From Prauserella muralis (lineage in GTDB: Bacteria > Actinomycetota > Actinomycetes > Mycobacteriales > Pseudonocardiaceae), in assembly GCF_003202285.1 (NCBI RefSeq), contig NZ_MASW01000002.1, positions 1,550,001 to 1,614,000 of the forward strand: DNA of 64,000 bases. The letters are read 5' to 3'. The position numbers and the translations under genes were made by a program. Below the pieces are notes generated by a model. That model was not told the origin of the DNA and searched no databases. It worked only from the letters and a program-made list of their open reading frames with translations. Shown here piece after piece: positions 26,030 through 35,328 of the stretch (positions are counted from its first letter, which is position 1; the number at the start of each line of letters is the position of its first letter).

Positions 26030-26785
26030 GTGACTGAGCCCGACCGCGACCGCACCGGCGAGCAGACCGACCCAGCGGGGGAGCCCGCTGCCACGCGCGA
26101 GGAGCCGGAGCGGCAGCCCACCCTGCTGGAGCAGATGGGTGGGCTGTCCGGGCTGTTCTACTCCGCCGTCCCGGTCATCGTGTTCGTGCTCGCGAACTCG
26201 CTGTTCGGTCTCACGGTCGCCATCTGGAGCGCGGTGGGCAGCGCCGTGGCCATCACCGTCCTGCGCCTGGTGCGCAGGGAGCCGATCCAGCCCGCGATCT
26301 CCGGCTTCTTCGGGGTGGCCATCGCGGCGTTCATCGCCTACCGCACGGGCTCGGCCAAGGGCTTCTTCCTGTTCGGCATCTGGGCCAGCCTGGTGTACTG
26401 CGGGGTGCTGGTGCTGTCGGTCCTGGTGCGCAGGCCGCTGGCCGGCGTGGTGTGGAGCTACCTCAACGGCACCGGCAGCGCCTGGCGCAAGGACAAGCAG
26501 TCGCGCTTCGGCTACGACGTGGCCACGCTCGCCCTGGCGGCGATGTTCGCCGCGCGGTTCGTCGTGCAGCGCTGGCTCTACCAGGAGGACTACACCGGCT
26601 GGCTCGCCTTCGCCAAGATCGCGATGGGCTACCCGCTGTACGCGCTGGTGCTGCTCGTCGTGGTGTGGGCCGTGCGGCGCTCGGACAAGCGGCTCAAGGA
26701 GCTGGCCGAGGTCGAGGAGAGCGACGCCGAGGTGGAGGCCCGCCTGCGGGTGAAGTACGGCCAGCCGCCGCCTCAGCAGGCGTGA
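26030..26785 (+). CDS. DUF3159 family membrane protein
   Basis: A 251-residue integral membrane protein (Rv2693c-like), function unknown. A 35-residue charged N-terminus precedes about six helices, including GLFYSAVPVIVFVLANSLFG and ISGFFGVAIAAFIAYRTGSA. The family's conserved polar loop GTGSAWRKDKQSRFGYD follows. A charged C-terminal tail follows WAVRRSDKRLKELAE. GTG 26030. It is convergent with the ceoC gene, with a hairpin between. Confidence 0.87.
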   Translation: MTEPDRDRTGEQTDPAGEPAATREEPERQPTLLEQMGGLSGLFYSAVPVIVFVLANSLFGLTVAIWSAVGSAVAITVLRLVRREPIQPAISGFFGVAIAAFIAYRTGSAKGFFLFGIWASLVYCGVLVLSVLVRRPLAGVVWSYLNGTGSAWRKDKQSRFGYDVATLALAAMFAARFVVQRWLYQEDYTGWLAFAKIAMGYPLYALVLLVVVWAVRRSDKRLKELAEVEESDAEVEARLRVKYGQPPPQQA

Positions 26786-26819
26786 GGGGCCCCGCGGGAC
26801 GGTTGACCGCAGAGGCCCC
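26786..26819. terminator. Terminator hairpin between DUF3159 and ceoC genes
   Basis: GGGGCC and GCGG on the left pair with CCGC and GGCCCC on the right around a nine-base loop, with small internal mismatches. It starts directly after the DUF3159 stop codon and serves a convergent junction. Confidence 0.7.
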
Positions 26820-26843
26820 GGCCCACTCGTTCGCCCGGCGCGC

Positions 26844-27500
26844 TCAGTAGCCGAGCGCCCTGCGGATCTCCGGCTCCACGTCGCTCGGGGAGACGAACAG
26901 CAGCTCGTCGCCCGCCTCCAGCGGGTCGTCCGGCTGGGGGACGATCACGCGGTCGCCGCGCAGGATCGTCACCAGCGCGGCGTCGCGGGGCAGGGCGATG
27001 TCGCGGACCGGCTTGCCGGCCAGCGGCGTCTCCGCGGGCAGGGTCAGCTCCACGAGGTTGGCCTGGCTCTGCCGGAACGTCATCAGGCGCACCAGGTCGC
27101 CGACGCTGACGGCCTCCTCCACCATCGCCGCCAGCATGCGCGGCGTCGACACGGCCACGTCCACACCCCAGCTCTCGTTGAACAGCCACTCGTTGGCCGG
27201 GTTGTTCACCCTCGCCACCACGCGGCGCACCGCGAACTCCGTCTTGGCCAGCAGGGCCACCACGAGGTTGACCTTGTCGTCACCGGTCGCGGCGATCACG
27301 ACGTCGCACAGCTCGATGCCGGAGTCCTCCAGCGTCGAGACCTCGCACGCGTCGCCGAGCACCCAGTCGGCCTGCGGCACGGTCTCCGGGGTGAACTGCC
27401 CGGACTGCCGCTCGATGAGCATCACCGTGTGCCCTGCCTCGATGAGCTCCGACGCGATGGAGCGGCCCACCGCGCCCGCGCCCGCGATCGCGACCCGCAT
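26844..27500 (-). CDS. ceoC: TrkA-type potassium uptake regulatory protein CeoC
   Basis: A 218-residue cytoplasmic RCK protein. The N-terminal Rossmann fold (MRVAIAGAGAVGRSIASELI, acidic end of beta-2 in MLIERQ) binds NAD(H) or ATP. The C-terminal RCK_C domain (LPAETPLAGKPVRDIALP, LEAGDELLFVSP) is a ligand-sensing module. TrkA proteins gate potassium transport. Its ATG overlaps the stop of ceoB (ATGA), giving coupled translation and probably a heteromeric complex. Confidence 0.9.
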   Translation of the reverse strand: MRVAIAGAGAVGRSIASELIEAGHTVMLIERQSGQFTPETVPQADWVLGDACEVSTLEDSGIELCDVVIAATGDDKVNLVVALLAKTEFAVRRVVARVNNPANEWLFNESWGVDVAVSTPRMLAAMVEEAVSVGDLVRLMTFRQSQANLVELTLPAETPLAGKPVRDIALPRDAALVTILRGDRVIVPQPDDPLEAGDELLFVSPSDVEPEIRRALGY

Positions 27501-28165
27501 CAGCTCTCCTCCTCGGGTGCCCGCGCCGCCACGCTCGTGACGTCGGTGACGGTGCCGGACTGCGCGGCGGCGTAGACGTCGTCGTCGGCCTGCAACACGG
27601 TCTTGTCGTCGGGCAGGACACCGGTCCCGAACCGCATGATGAACGCCACCCGGCAGCCGGTCGCCGCCTGCAGGTCCCGCACGCTGCGGCCGATCCAGCC
27701 CTCGTGCAGTGGCAGCTGCAGCAGGGCGACCGTCCCGGTGGGCTCGCGCCACGACGTGGCCACGCCGTCGGGCAGCAGGGTGCGCAGGAACCGGTCGGTG
27801 GTCCAGGGCACGGTCGCCACCGTCGGGATGCCGAGCCGCTCGTACACCGCGGCCCGCTTGGGGTCGTAGATGCGGGCGACGACGTGTTCGACACCGAAGT
27901 TCTCGCGGGCCACACGGGCCGAGATGATGTTCGAGTTGTCGCCACTGGACACGGCCGCGAACGCGCCCGCGCGCTCGATGCCGGCCTCGGTGAGCACCTG
28001 CCGGTCGAAGCCGATGCCCACGACCTGCTGGCCGTGGAAGTCGCTGCCGAGTCTGCGGAAAGCCTCCCGGTCCCTGTCGATGACGGCGACCTCGTGACCG
28101 AGCCGTTCGAGCGCCGCGGCCAGGGACGCGCCGACCCGGCCGCACCCCATGATCACCACGTGCAC
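27500..28165 (-). CDS. ceoB: TrkA-type potassium uptake regulatory protein CeoB
   Basis: A 221-residue RCK protein paralogous to CeoC. It has a nucleotide-binding MHVVIMGCGRVGASLAAAL, acidic DRDREAFRRLG, SSGDNSNIISARVAREN, and a C-terminal RCK_C-like part (LPLHEGWIGRSVRDLQAATG). The tail ends in acidic residues. It is first in the ceoB-ceoC operon, and divergent from the MarR/permease operon. The neighbouring KimA-like permease is the likely regulated partner, which is inference from context. Confidence 0.9.
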   Translation of the reverse strand: MHVVIMGCGRVGASLAAALERLGHEVAVIDRDREAFRRLGSDFHGQQVVGIGFDRQVLTEAGIERAGAFAAVSSGDNSNIISARVARENFGVEHVVARIYDPKRAAVYERLGIPTVATVPWTTDRFLRTLLPDGVATSWREPTGTVALLQLPLHEGWIGRSVRDLQAATGCRVAFIMRFGTGVLPDDKTVLQADDDVYAAAQSGTVTDVTSVAARAPEEES

Positions 28166-28256
28166 GCCTGCCTCCTCCAGTGTGTCGGTGCCAGCGCCGA
28201 ACCTACCCCGCAGCGAACGCGCCGCGTGTTCAGGTCAGGCCACCCGAACGGCGTAG

Positions 28257-28298
28257 ATTTCACGAATTTGCGAAAGTTGGGAAATGTTAGAGTGAAAT
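28257..28298. promoter_or_regulatory. Inverted repeat in the ceoB / MarR divergent region
   Basis: ATTTCAC (28257-28263) and GTGAAAT (28292-28298) are perfect inverted seven-base arms 28 bases apart. They flank an AT-richer stretch that should hold the promoter of the MarR gene. This suits autoregulation by the adjacent MarR protein or looped binding; the site has not been matched to a known consensus. Confidence 0.45.
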
Positions 28299-28317
28299 GA
28301 GACGAGACAGGAGGATC

Positions 28318-28773
28318 ATGGCCGACGCGAGCGATCCCGCCGAGCGCATGGCGCTCATCCTCACCCGCGGGGGCATGCAGCGCATGACAGCGCGCGTGCT
28401 GTGCGCGGTGCTCTTCGCCGACCAGGAGACCATCACGGCGGGCGAGATCGCCGAACGGCTGGTCGTGAGCGCGGGCGCGGTCTCGGGTGCCATCAAGATG
28501 CTGGAGCCGGTCGGCATGATCGAACGGGCGCCCGTGCCGGGCAGCCGCCGCGACCACTACCGCTTCCCCGACGACGGCTGGCAGCGGATGATGTCGGCGC
28601 AGAACCGGGTCGTCGACGAGATGCTGCAGGCCGCCGAGGAGGGCATCAAGCAGGTGGCCGAGGGCGGCCCCGCCGAACGCAGGCTCGCCGACATGCGGGA
28701 CTTCTACGGCTATCTGATGGCCGAGCTGCCCGCACTGATCGAGCGTTGGCAGCGCGACCGGGCCCAGGCCTGA
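28318..28773 (+). CDS. MarR/GbsR-type transcriptional regulator
   Basis: A 151-residue winged-helix regulator. A helical start (RMALILTRGGMQRMTARVL) precedes the DNA-binding region ITAGEIAERLVVSAGAVSGAIK with a wing PGSRRDHYRF, then a long C-terminal dimer helix. The order resembles GbsR-type regulators of osmolyte or ion transport. ATG 28318 is preferred because AGGAGG is three bases upstream, although this spacing is short. ATG 28297 would start inside the inverted repeat. The permease gene starts 33 bp downstream, so regulator and transporter are likely co-transcribed. Confidence 0.85.
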   Translation: MADASDPAERMALILTRGGMQRMTARVLCAVLFADQETITAGEIAERLVVSAGAVSGAIKMLEPVGMIERAPVPGSRRDHYRFPDDGWQRMMSAQNRVVDEMLQAAEEGIKQVAEGGPAERRLADMRDFYGYLMAELPALIERWQRDRAQA

Positions 28774-28806
28774 TCGGCTTCGCACCCCGACGATTACGCT
28801 CCAGCC

Positions 28807-30849
28807 GTGTCCAAGTTCGCCACCGCGACGAAACGGCTCGTCCTGGGCCGTCCCTTCCGCAGCGACCGGCTCGCCCACACGCTGCTTCCGAAGCGGATCG
28901 CGCTGCCGGTGTTCGCGTCCGACCCCATGTCGAGCGTGGCCTACGCGCCGGAAGAGATCCTGCTCATGCTCTCCGTCGCGGGCGCCTCGGCCTACGTCTA
29001 CAGCCCGTGGATCGGGCTCGTCGTGGCACTGGTCATGGTGGCCGTGGTGGCGTCGTACCGGCAGAACGTGCGCGCCTACACCTCCGGCGGCGGCGACTAC
29101 GAGGTGGCGACCGTCAACCACGGGCCACGCTGGGGCCTGGCGGTCGGCAGTGCCCTGCTCGTCGACTACATCCTCACCGTGGCCGTGTCGATCGCCTCGG
29201 CCGCGGCGAACATCGGCTCGGCCGTGCCGTTCGTCGCCACTCACAAGGTGGCCTTCGCCGTCGCCGCGATCCTGCTGCTGATGGCGGTGAACCTGCGCGG
29301 CGTGCGGGAGTCGGGCACCGCCTTCGCGATCCCGTCCTACGCCTTCGTCGCCGGCATCCTCGCCATGATCCTGTGGGGTGCGATCCAGACGTTCGTGCTC
29401 GGCGACGCGCCGCGCGCCGAGAGCGCCGATCTGGAACTGGTGGCCGAGGAGCACCACCTCACCGGGTTCGCCTTCGTCTTCCTGATCCTGCGCGCGTTCT
29501 CCTCCGGCAGTGCGGCGCTGACCGGCGTGGAGGCCATCGCCAACGGGGTGCCCGCGTTCCGCAAGCCCAAGGGCCGCAACGCCGCGACCACGCTGCTGAT
29601 GATGGGCACCCTGGCCATCACGATGTTTCTGGGGCTGCTGTTCCTGGCCAACGTCACCGGCGCCGTGATGGCCGAGCACCCCGGCGAGCAGCTGATCAAC
29701 GCCCCGGAGGGCTACGAGCAGAAGACCCTCGTCGCCCAGCTCGCCGGTGCGGTGTTCGCCGGCTTCCCTCCCGCCATGTGGTACGTCATCTTCTTCACCG
29801 GGCTGATCCTGGTGCTGGCGGCCAACACGGCGTTCAACGGCTTTCCGGTGCTGGGCTCGATCCTGGCGCAGGACCGCTTCCTGCCGCGGCAGCTGCACAC
29901 CCGCGGCGACCGGCTCGCGTTCAGCAACGGCATCCTGTTCCTCGCCGGGTTCGCCATCGTGCTGGTGATCGCGTTCAACGCCGAGGTGACCGCCCTCATC
30001 CAGCTCTACATCGTGGGCGTGTTCGTGTCGTTCGTGCTGAGCCAGAGCGGCATGATCCGGCACTGGAACCGCCTGCTGCGTACCGAGACCGACCCGGCGG
30101 CGCGACGGCGGATGCGCCGGGCACAGGCGATCAACTCGTTCGGCCTGTTCATGACCGCATCGGTGCTCGTGGTGATCTTGGTCACCAAGTTCCTGGCCGG
30201 CGCGTGGATCTCGATCGTGTCGATGGCGGCCATCTACTTCCTCATGGGCGCCATCCGCAAGCACTACGACCGGGTCGCCCAGGAACTGAAGGAGGACGAG
30301 AGCGAGCCGGTGACCCTGCCCGCGCGCAACCACGCGATCGTGCTGGTCTCCCAGCTGCACCGGCCGACCCTGCGCGCGCTCGCCTACGCGAAGGCCACGC
30401 GGCCCGACATCCTGGAGGCGGTGACGGTCAATGTGGACGATGCCGACACGCGCAGGCTCGTGGACTCGTGGGACAAGCACGGTTTCTCGATCCCGCTCAA
30501 GGTCGTGGAGTCGCCCTACCGGGAGGTGACGAGGCCCGTGCTCGACTACGTGCGCCGGATCCGTGGCGACCACCCGCGTAACGTCGTCACCGTGTTCATT
30601 CCGGAGTACGTCGTGGGGCACTGGTGGGAGCAGCTGCTGCACAACCAGAGCGCTCTGCGGCTCAAGGGCAGGCTGCTGTTCCAGTCACGGGTGATGGTGA
30701 CGAGCGTGCCGTGGCAGCTGGAGTCCTCCAAGTACGCGTCCAGGCGCGCGGAGGCGGCCCATCCGGTGGCCGGTGACGTGCGCAGGGGCCTGTTCGACCT
30801 CACGCGCGGGCCGGACGGCGGCGGCAAGGGCCAGGGTTCCGGGCGGTGA
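28807..30849 (+). CDS. APC-family permease, KimA-like potassium importer
   Basis: A 680-residue membrane transporter (Rv2690c-like). After FASDPMSSVAYAPEEILLML come about 12 helices with conserved RQNVRAYTSGGGDYEVA, FSSGSAALTGVEAIANGVPAF and AANTAFNGFPVLGSILAQDR. Residues about 495-640 form a soluble USP-like domain (ARNHAIVLVSQLHRPTLRALA, then GDHPRNVVTVFIPEYVV). This layout matches Bacillus KimA, a proton-driven potassium importer. Proximity to ceoB/ceoC supports a potassium role; amino acid transport cannot be excluded. The last bases overlap the start of the methylase gene. Confidence 0.82.
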   Translation: MSKFATATKRLVLGRPFRSDRLAHTLLPKRIALPVFASDPMSSVAYAPEEILLMLSVAGASAYVYSPWIGLVVALVMVAVVASYRQNVRAYTSGGGDYEVATVNHGPRWGLAVGSALLVDYILTVAVSIASAAANIGSAVPFVATHKVAFAVAAILLLMAVNLRGVRESGTAFAIPSYAFVAGILAMILWGAIQTFVLGDAPRAESADLELVAEEHHLTGFAFVFLILRAFSSGSAALTGVEAIANGVPAFRKPKGRNAATTLLMMGTLAITMFLGLLFLANVTGAVMAEHPGEQLINAPEGYEQKTLVAQLAGAVFAGFPPAMWYVIFFTGLILVLAANTAFNGFPVLGSILAQDRFLPRQLHTRGDRLAFSNGILFLAGFAIVLVIAFNAEVTALIQLYIVGVFVSFVLSQSGMIRHWNRLLRTETDPAARRRMRRAQAINSFGLFMTASVLVVILVTKFLAGAWISIVSMAAIYFLMGAIRKHYDRVAQELKEDESEPVTLPARNHAIVLVSQLHRPTLRALAYAKATRPDILEAVTVNVDDADTRRLVDSWDKHGFSIPLKVVESPYREVTRPVLDYVRRIRGDHPRNVVTVFIPEYVVGHWWEQLLHNQSALRLKGRLLFQSRVMVTSVPWQLESSKYASRRAEAAHPVAGDVRRGLFDLTRGPDGGGKGQGSGR

Positions 30850-32024
30850 AACAGGACTGGACGGGCCGGGAGCTGGAGCTGGACGTCGGCGCCGTCGCCC
30901 ACGGCGGGCACTGCGTGTCCCGGGTGGAGGGCCGGGTCGTGTTCGTACGGCATGCGCTGCCGGGGGAGCGGGTGGTCGCCAGGGTCACCGAGGACGCGGG
31001 AAAGTCGTTCTGCCGCGCCGACGCCGTGCGCGTGCTGCGTGCGTCGGAGGACCGCGTGACGCCGCCGTGCCCGGTGGCGGGCCCCGGCCTGTGCGGCGGC
31101 TGCGACTGGCAGCACGCGACCCCGGCCGCGCAGCGGGCGCTCAAGGCCGCGGTCGTGGCCGAGCAGCTGGAGCGGCTGGCGGGGATCACGTGGCCGGTGG
31201 AGGTGGAGGACCTGCCGGGGGGCGCGCTGCGCTGGCGGACCCGGGTGCGGTTCGTGGCGGGCCGCGACGGCAGGCCGGGCCTGCGGGCGCATCGCAGCCA
31301 CCGCGTGATCCCGCTGGAGGACTGCCCCATCACCGCGCGTGCCGCGGCCGGGGCCGGCCTGGCCAGGAGGGCCCGGCCGGGTGGCGAGGTGGAGGTCACC
31401 GAGGACGCCGCGGGAACCGTGCACGTGCGCCGTGACGGCAGGCAGCTCCGGGGCGGGCTGGCCGCCGAGCGGGCGGCGGGCCGGGACTGGCGGCTGGCGG
31501 CCCACGGCTTCTGGCAGGTGCATCCCGAGGCTGCGGAGACGTTCGCCGCCGTCGTGGGCGAGTGGGCCGCGGCGGCCACCGGAGCCCGGGCGTGGGACCT
31601 CTACGCCGGGGTGGGTCTCTTCGCGTCCGTGCTCGCCGAGCAGGTGGGCCCGGCGGGGTCGGTGCTGGCGGTGGAGTCGGGCCGCCGCGCGGTGGCCGAC
31701 GGCGAGCGCAACCTCGCCGAGTTGCCGCAGGTGCAGTGGCGCTGCGGCCGGGTGGAGGACGTGCTGTCCGATCCGGACACCGGGGACGCCCGTGCCGACG
31801 TCGTGGTGCTCGACCCGCCGCGCAAGGGAGCGGGCCGCGAGGTGGTGGAGGCGATCGCCGCCGCCGGGGCCGAACGGGTGGTGTACGTGGCGTGTGACCC
31901 GGCGGCGCTGGCCCGGGACGTGGCGACGTTCGCCCAGCACGGCTACCGCCTGCAGCGGCTGAGGGCCTTCGACGCGTTCCCGATGACCCACCACGTGGAG
32001 TGTCTCGCGCTGCTCGTCCGCTGA
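30846..32024 (+). CDS. TrmA/RlmC/RlmD-family RNA uracil-5 methyltransferase
   Basis: A 392-residue SAM-dependent methylase (Rv2689c-like). An N-terminal TRAM domain (LELDVGAVAHGGHCVSR, LPGERVVARV) precedes Fe-S cysteines (PPCPVAGPGLCGGCDWQH). The SAM-binding stretch is AWDLYAGVGLFASVL, then DVVVLDPPRKGAG and the catalytic cysteine loop VYVACDPAALARD. It methylates uridine C5 in rRNA or tRNA; the exact site is unknown. GTG 30846 overlaps the upstream TGA (GTGA). Confidence 0.88.
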   Translation: MKQDWTGRELELDVGAVAHGGHCVSRVEGRVVFVRHALPGERVVARVTEDAGKSFCRADAVRVLRASEDRVTPPCPVAGPGLCGGCDWQHATPAAQRALKAAVVAEQLERLAGITWPVEVEDLPGGALRWRTRVRFVAGRDGRPGLRAHRSHRVIPLEDCPITARAAAGAGLARRARPGGEVEVTEDAAGTVHVRRDGRQLRGGLAAERAAGRDWRLAAHGFWQVHPEAAETFAAVVGEWAAAATGARAWDLYAGVGLFASVLAEQVGPAGSVLAVESGRRAVADGERNLAELPQVQWRCGRVEDVLSDPDTGDARADVVVLDPPRKGAGREVVEAIAAAGAERVVYVACDPAALARDVATFAQHGYRLQRLRAFDAFPMTHHVECLALLVR

Positions 32025-32082
32025 GCCGCTGAGCCGCTGTCCAGCCTTGCCCGTACGCCACCCGGCGGTGGACGAGATCGCG

Positions 32083-33102
32083 TCAGAAGCGGAGCAGCAC
32101 CTTGCCCGAGGCCGTGGCGTCGCGGGCGACGGCGAACGCCTGCTCCGCCTCGGCCAGCGGGAACTCGTGGCTGATGACGGCATCCACCGCCAGGGAGCCG
32201 TCGGCCATCGCCGCGATGACGTCGGCCATCTCGGCGTGGAACCGGAACGACCCCGCGACCGTCAGTTCCCGGGTCGCCACCAGCCCCGACAGGAACGGCT
32301 GCTCCGGCGCGGGCGGCAGGCCGAGCAGCACCAGGTGACCGCCCCGGCGCAGCGCGCGCACGGCCGTGGCCACCCCGGCGGCCGCGCCGGAGGAGTCGAT
32401 CGCCACGTCCGCGCCGAGGTCCTCGGGCGCGGTGCCCAGCCGGGTCCGCGTGGCGCCGAGTTCGCGCGCCACCCGCAGCGGACGCTCGTGCAGGTCGGTC
32501 ACCACGATCTCGGCCGCGCCCGCCCTGCGCAGCACGGCCACGACGAGCGCGCCGATCGGGCCCGCGCCCGTCACCAGCACCCGCTTGCCCGCCACGTCGC
32601 CCGCACGCGACACCGCGTGCCACGCCACCGAGGCGGGCTCCACGAGCGCCGCCGTCCGCACGGAAAGCGCGTCCGGCAGCGGCAGCAGCCGGTCGGTGGC
32701 GACGACGTAGCGCTGTGCGAAGGCGCCGTCGGTGTGCGGGAAACGGGCCGCCGAGCCGAGGTAGCTGGTGTGCGGGCACAGGTTCTGCCTGCTCGCGGCG
32801 CAGTAGCCGCACTGCCCGCACGGCGTCGCCGGGTGCACGGCCACCGGCGTGCCCTCGGTGGGCCCGGAGCCGTCGGCCGCCGCGACGGCGACGCGCCCGG
32901 ACACCTCGTGTCCCAGCACCATCGGCGCCCGCAGCACCGACTCGCCCACCGCGCCGTGCGCCACGTAGTGCAGGTCCGACCCGCACACGCCGCCGTAGCC
33001 GATGGCGACCACGGCCTCGTGCGGTGCGGGCTCGGGCAGTGTGCGCTCCTCCACCCTCAGGTCGCCCGCCGCGTGGACCACCAGAGCCTGGGCAGTGGCC
33101 AT
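32083..33102 (-). CDS. idnD: Zinc alcohol dehydrogenase, L-idonate 5-dehydrogenase-like
   Basis: A 339-residue medium-chain dehydrogenase. Catalytic zinc ligands lie in GGVCGSDLHYV and LGHEVSGRV; the structural zinc has CGQCGYCAASRQNLC. The Rossmann motif is VLVTGAGPIGALVVAVL. The last gene of the operon gntK-gntP-idnO-idnD, it fits L-idonate to 5-ketogluconate oxidation; a sorbitol-type polyol dehydrogenase is the alternative. It lies 11 bp after idnO and has a plausible GGAGG ribosome site. Confidence 0.82.
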   Translation of the reverse strand: MATAQALVVHAAGDLRVEERTLPEPAPHEAVVAIGYGGVCGSDLHYVAHGAVGESVLRAPMVLGHEVSGRVAVAAADGSGPTEGTPVAVHPATPCGQCGYCAASRQNLCPHTSYLGSAARFPHTDGAFAQRYVVATDRLLPLPDALSVRTAALVEPASVAWHAVSRAGDVAGKRVLVTGAGPIGALVVAVLRRAGAAEIVVTDLHERPLRVARELGATRTRLGTAPEDLGADVAIDSSGAAAGVATAVRALRRGGHLVLLGLPPAPEQPFLSGLVATRELTVAGSFRFHAEMADVIAAMADGSLAVDAVISHEFPLAEAEQAFAVARDATASGKVLLRF

Positions 33103-33113
33103 GTCCGCCTCCC

Positions 33114-33866
33114 TCACACGACGGCGGTCATGCCGCCGTCGACGAACAGCACCTGGCCGTTGACGAACGCCGAGGCGTCGGAGGCCAGGAACACCGCGGG
33201 GCCGACGAGATCCTCGGCGCGGCCCCAGCGTCCCGCGGGTGTGCGGCCGGTGACCCACGAGGAGAACTGCTCGTCGGCCACCAGTGCCGCGGTCAGCTCG
33301 GTGTCGACGTAGCCGGGTGCGATGCCGTTGATCTGCAGCCCGTGCCCGGCCCACTCGGCGGTCATCGCGCGGGTGAGGTTGCGCAGCCCGCCCTTCGCCG
33401 CCGTGTACGGGGCGATCGAAGGGCGGGCCAGCTCCGTCTGCACCGAGCAGATGTTGATGATCTTGCCGCGGCCGCGGGCGATCATGCCAGGCGCCACCGC
33501 CTTGCCGATCACGAAGGCGCTCGTGAGGTCGGTGCGGAGCACGGCCTCCCAGTCGGCCAGCGACAGTTCCAGCATCGGCTGCCGGTGCTGGAACCCGGCG
33601 TTGTTGACGAGGATGTCGATGCCGCCGTGCCGTTCGGTGACCTGCCCGACCGCGGCCGCCACCGCGTCGGGGTCGGTGACGTCGAACGCGACGCCGTCGG
33701 CGCCCAGTGCCGTGCGGGCGGCCTCCAGCCGTTGTGGATCGCGGCCGTTGAGCACCACCGTGGCCCCGGCGGCCGCGAGGCCGGCCGCGATCTCGCGGCC
33801 GAGGCCCCGCGTGCTGCCGGTCACCAGCGCGACACGGCCGGACAGGTCGAACAGCGTCGGCGACAC
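33114..33866 (-). CDS. idnO: Short-chain dehydrogenase, gluconate 5-dehydrogenase-like
   Basis: A 250-residue SDR. The cofactor loop is TGSTRGLGREIAAGL, then NNAGFQHRQPMLEL, catalytic Ser in IINICSVQTE and Y-x3-K in IAPYTAAKGG. The NAGFQHR stretch is characteristic of IdnO/Ga5DH, which interconverts 5-ketogluconate and gluconate. GTG 33866 is chosen on a strong AAGGGAG six bases upstream. It lies 11 bp after gntP. Confidence 0.88.
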   Translation of the reverse strand: MSPTLFDLSGRVALVTGSTRGLGREIAAGLAAAGATVVLNGRDPQRLEAARTALGADGVAFDVTDPDAVAAAVGQVTERHGGIDILVNNAGFQHRQPMLELSLADWEAVLRTDLTSAFVIGKAVAPGMIARGRGKIINICSVQTELARPSIAPYTAAKGGLRNLTRAMTAEWAGHGLQINGIAPGYVDTELTAALVADEQFSSWVTGRTPAGRWGRAEDLVGPAVFLASDASAFVNGQVLFVDGGMTAVV

Positions 33867-33877
33867 GACGAACTCCC

Positions 33878-35266
33878 TTACGCGATGACGAACAGCAGGG
33901 CCGACAGGGCGAAGCCCATGAGCCCGATGGTGGTCTGCATGACGGTCCAGGTCTTGAGCGTCGTCTTGACGTCCATGCCGAAGAACCGGCCGACCAGCCA
34001 GAACCCGGAGTCGTTGACGTGGCCCGCGGTGACCGAACCGGCGGCCAGCGCCAGCACGAGCGCGACCAGCTCGACGCTGTTGAACCCGTTGCCCACGACG
34101 AGCGGCTGCACCAGCCCGGCCGCGGTGGTGAGCGCGACCGTCGCCGAGCCCTGCGCGATGCGCAGGATGGTGGCGATGAGGTAGGCGGCGACCACGACGG
34201 GCAGCCCGATGTCGGAGAGCGCGTTCGACAGGGCGTCGCCGATGCCGCTGGCCCGCAGGACACCACCGAACATGCCACCGGCGCCGGTGATCAGGATGAT
34301 CGCGCACACCGGGCCGAGTGCGGTGTCGAGCAGCTTCTCCAGGACGTCCTTGCCGCGCCCGCGGCGGGTGCCGAGCACGTAGCTGGCCACGAAGACCGTG
34401 ACGAGCAGGGCGATCGGGGTGGAGCCGAGCGCCAGCAGCACCTGCACCCAGCCCGCGTCGCCGTCGATCCAGCCCGCCTCGCCCGCCGTGTTGAGGCCGG
34501 TGTTGGCGAAGATCATCACCAGCGGGAGGAGCAGCAGCGCCACGACGGTGCCGGCCTTGGGCGGGTTCTGATCGCGCTCCTCCTCCGGCACGCCGCCGCT
34601 GAGGATGTCCGGCACGGGCAGCACGATGCGCTTGCCCGCCCACAGGCCGTAGAGGTAGCTGGTGAGGAACCACGTCGGCACCGCGACGAGGATGGCGAAG
34701 AGGATGACGAGGCCGACGTCGGCGCCGAGCAGGCCGCTGGCCGCGACGGGGCCGGGATGCGGCGGCACGTAGATGTGCATGACCGAGAACGCGCCCGCCG
34801 CGGGCAGGCCGTAGCGGAGCACGCCGCCGCCGAGCCGCCGGGCCACCGAGAACACGATCGGCAGCATGACGACGAGGCCGGCGTCGAAGAAGATCGGGAA
34901 GCCGAAGATCAGTGAGGCGACGCCCAGCGCCAGCGGTGCGCGCCGCTCACCGAACTTGCCGATCAGCGTGTCGGTCAGGGCCTGGGCGCCACCGCTGACC
35001 TCGACGAGCCTCCCGAGCATCGCGCCGAGGCCCACCAGCAGCGCGACGCTCGCCAGCGTGGAGCCGAAGCCGTCGGTCAAGGTGTCGATGATGCTGCCCG
35101 CGGGGATGCCCGTGGCGAACGCGGTCGCCACGCTGACGGTGACCAGCGCCAGGAAGGCGTGCACGCGCAGCTTGATGATGAGGAACAGCAGCACGGCGAT
35201 GGCGCCGGCCGCGATACCCAGCAGCGGCCCTGCGCCGAGGGTCTGGGTCCACTCGTCGGTTTCCAT
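33878..35266 (-). CDS. gntP: Gluconate:H+ symporter (GntP family)
   Basis: A 462-residue membrane transporter with about 12-14 helices. Family signatures are VGLGAMLGRLVEVSGGAQAL, FGFPIFFDAGLVVMLPIVF, MHIYVPPHPGPVAASGLLGA and ILITGAGGMFGGVLRASGIG. It imports gluconate or related aldonates with protons. ATG 35266 has CGGAGC upstream. It lies 62 bp after gntK and 11 bp before idnO; all four genes are likely one transcript. Confidence 0.93.
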   Translation of the reverse strand: METDEWTQTLGAGPLLGIAAGAIAVLLFLIIKLRVHAFLALVTVSVATAFATGIPAGSIIDTLTDGFGSTLASVALLVGLGAMLGRLVEVSGGAQALTDTLIGKFGERRAPLALGVASLIFGFPIFFDAGLVVMLPIVFSVARRLGGGVLRYGLPAAGAFSVMHIYVPPHPGPVAASGLLGADVGLVILFAILVAVPTWFLTSYLYGLWAGKRIVLPVPDILSGGVPEEERDQNPPKAGTVVALLLLPLVMIFANTGLNTAGEAGWIDGDAGWVQVLLALGSTPIALLVTVFVASYVLGTRRGRGKDVLEKLLDTALGPVCAIILITGAGGMFGGVLRASGIGDALSNALSDIGLPVVVAAYLIATILRIAQGSATVALTTAAGLVQPLVVGNGFNSVELVALVLALAAGSVTAGHVNDSGFWLVGRFFGMDVKTTLKTWTVMQTTIGLMGFALSALLFVIA

Positions 35267-35328
35267 ACGAAAGCTCCGTTGCTTCTTGCGTGTTGCTTCG
35301 CGATGGGTTGGGGGAGGGGTTGGTGCTG

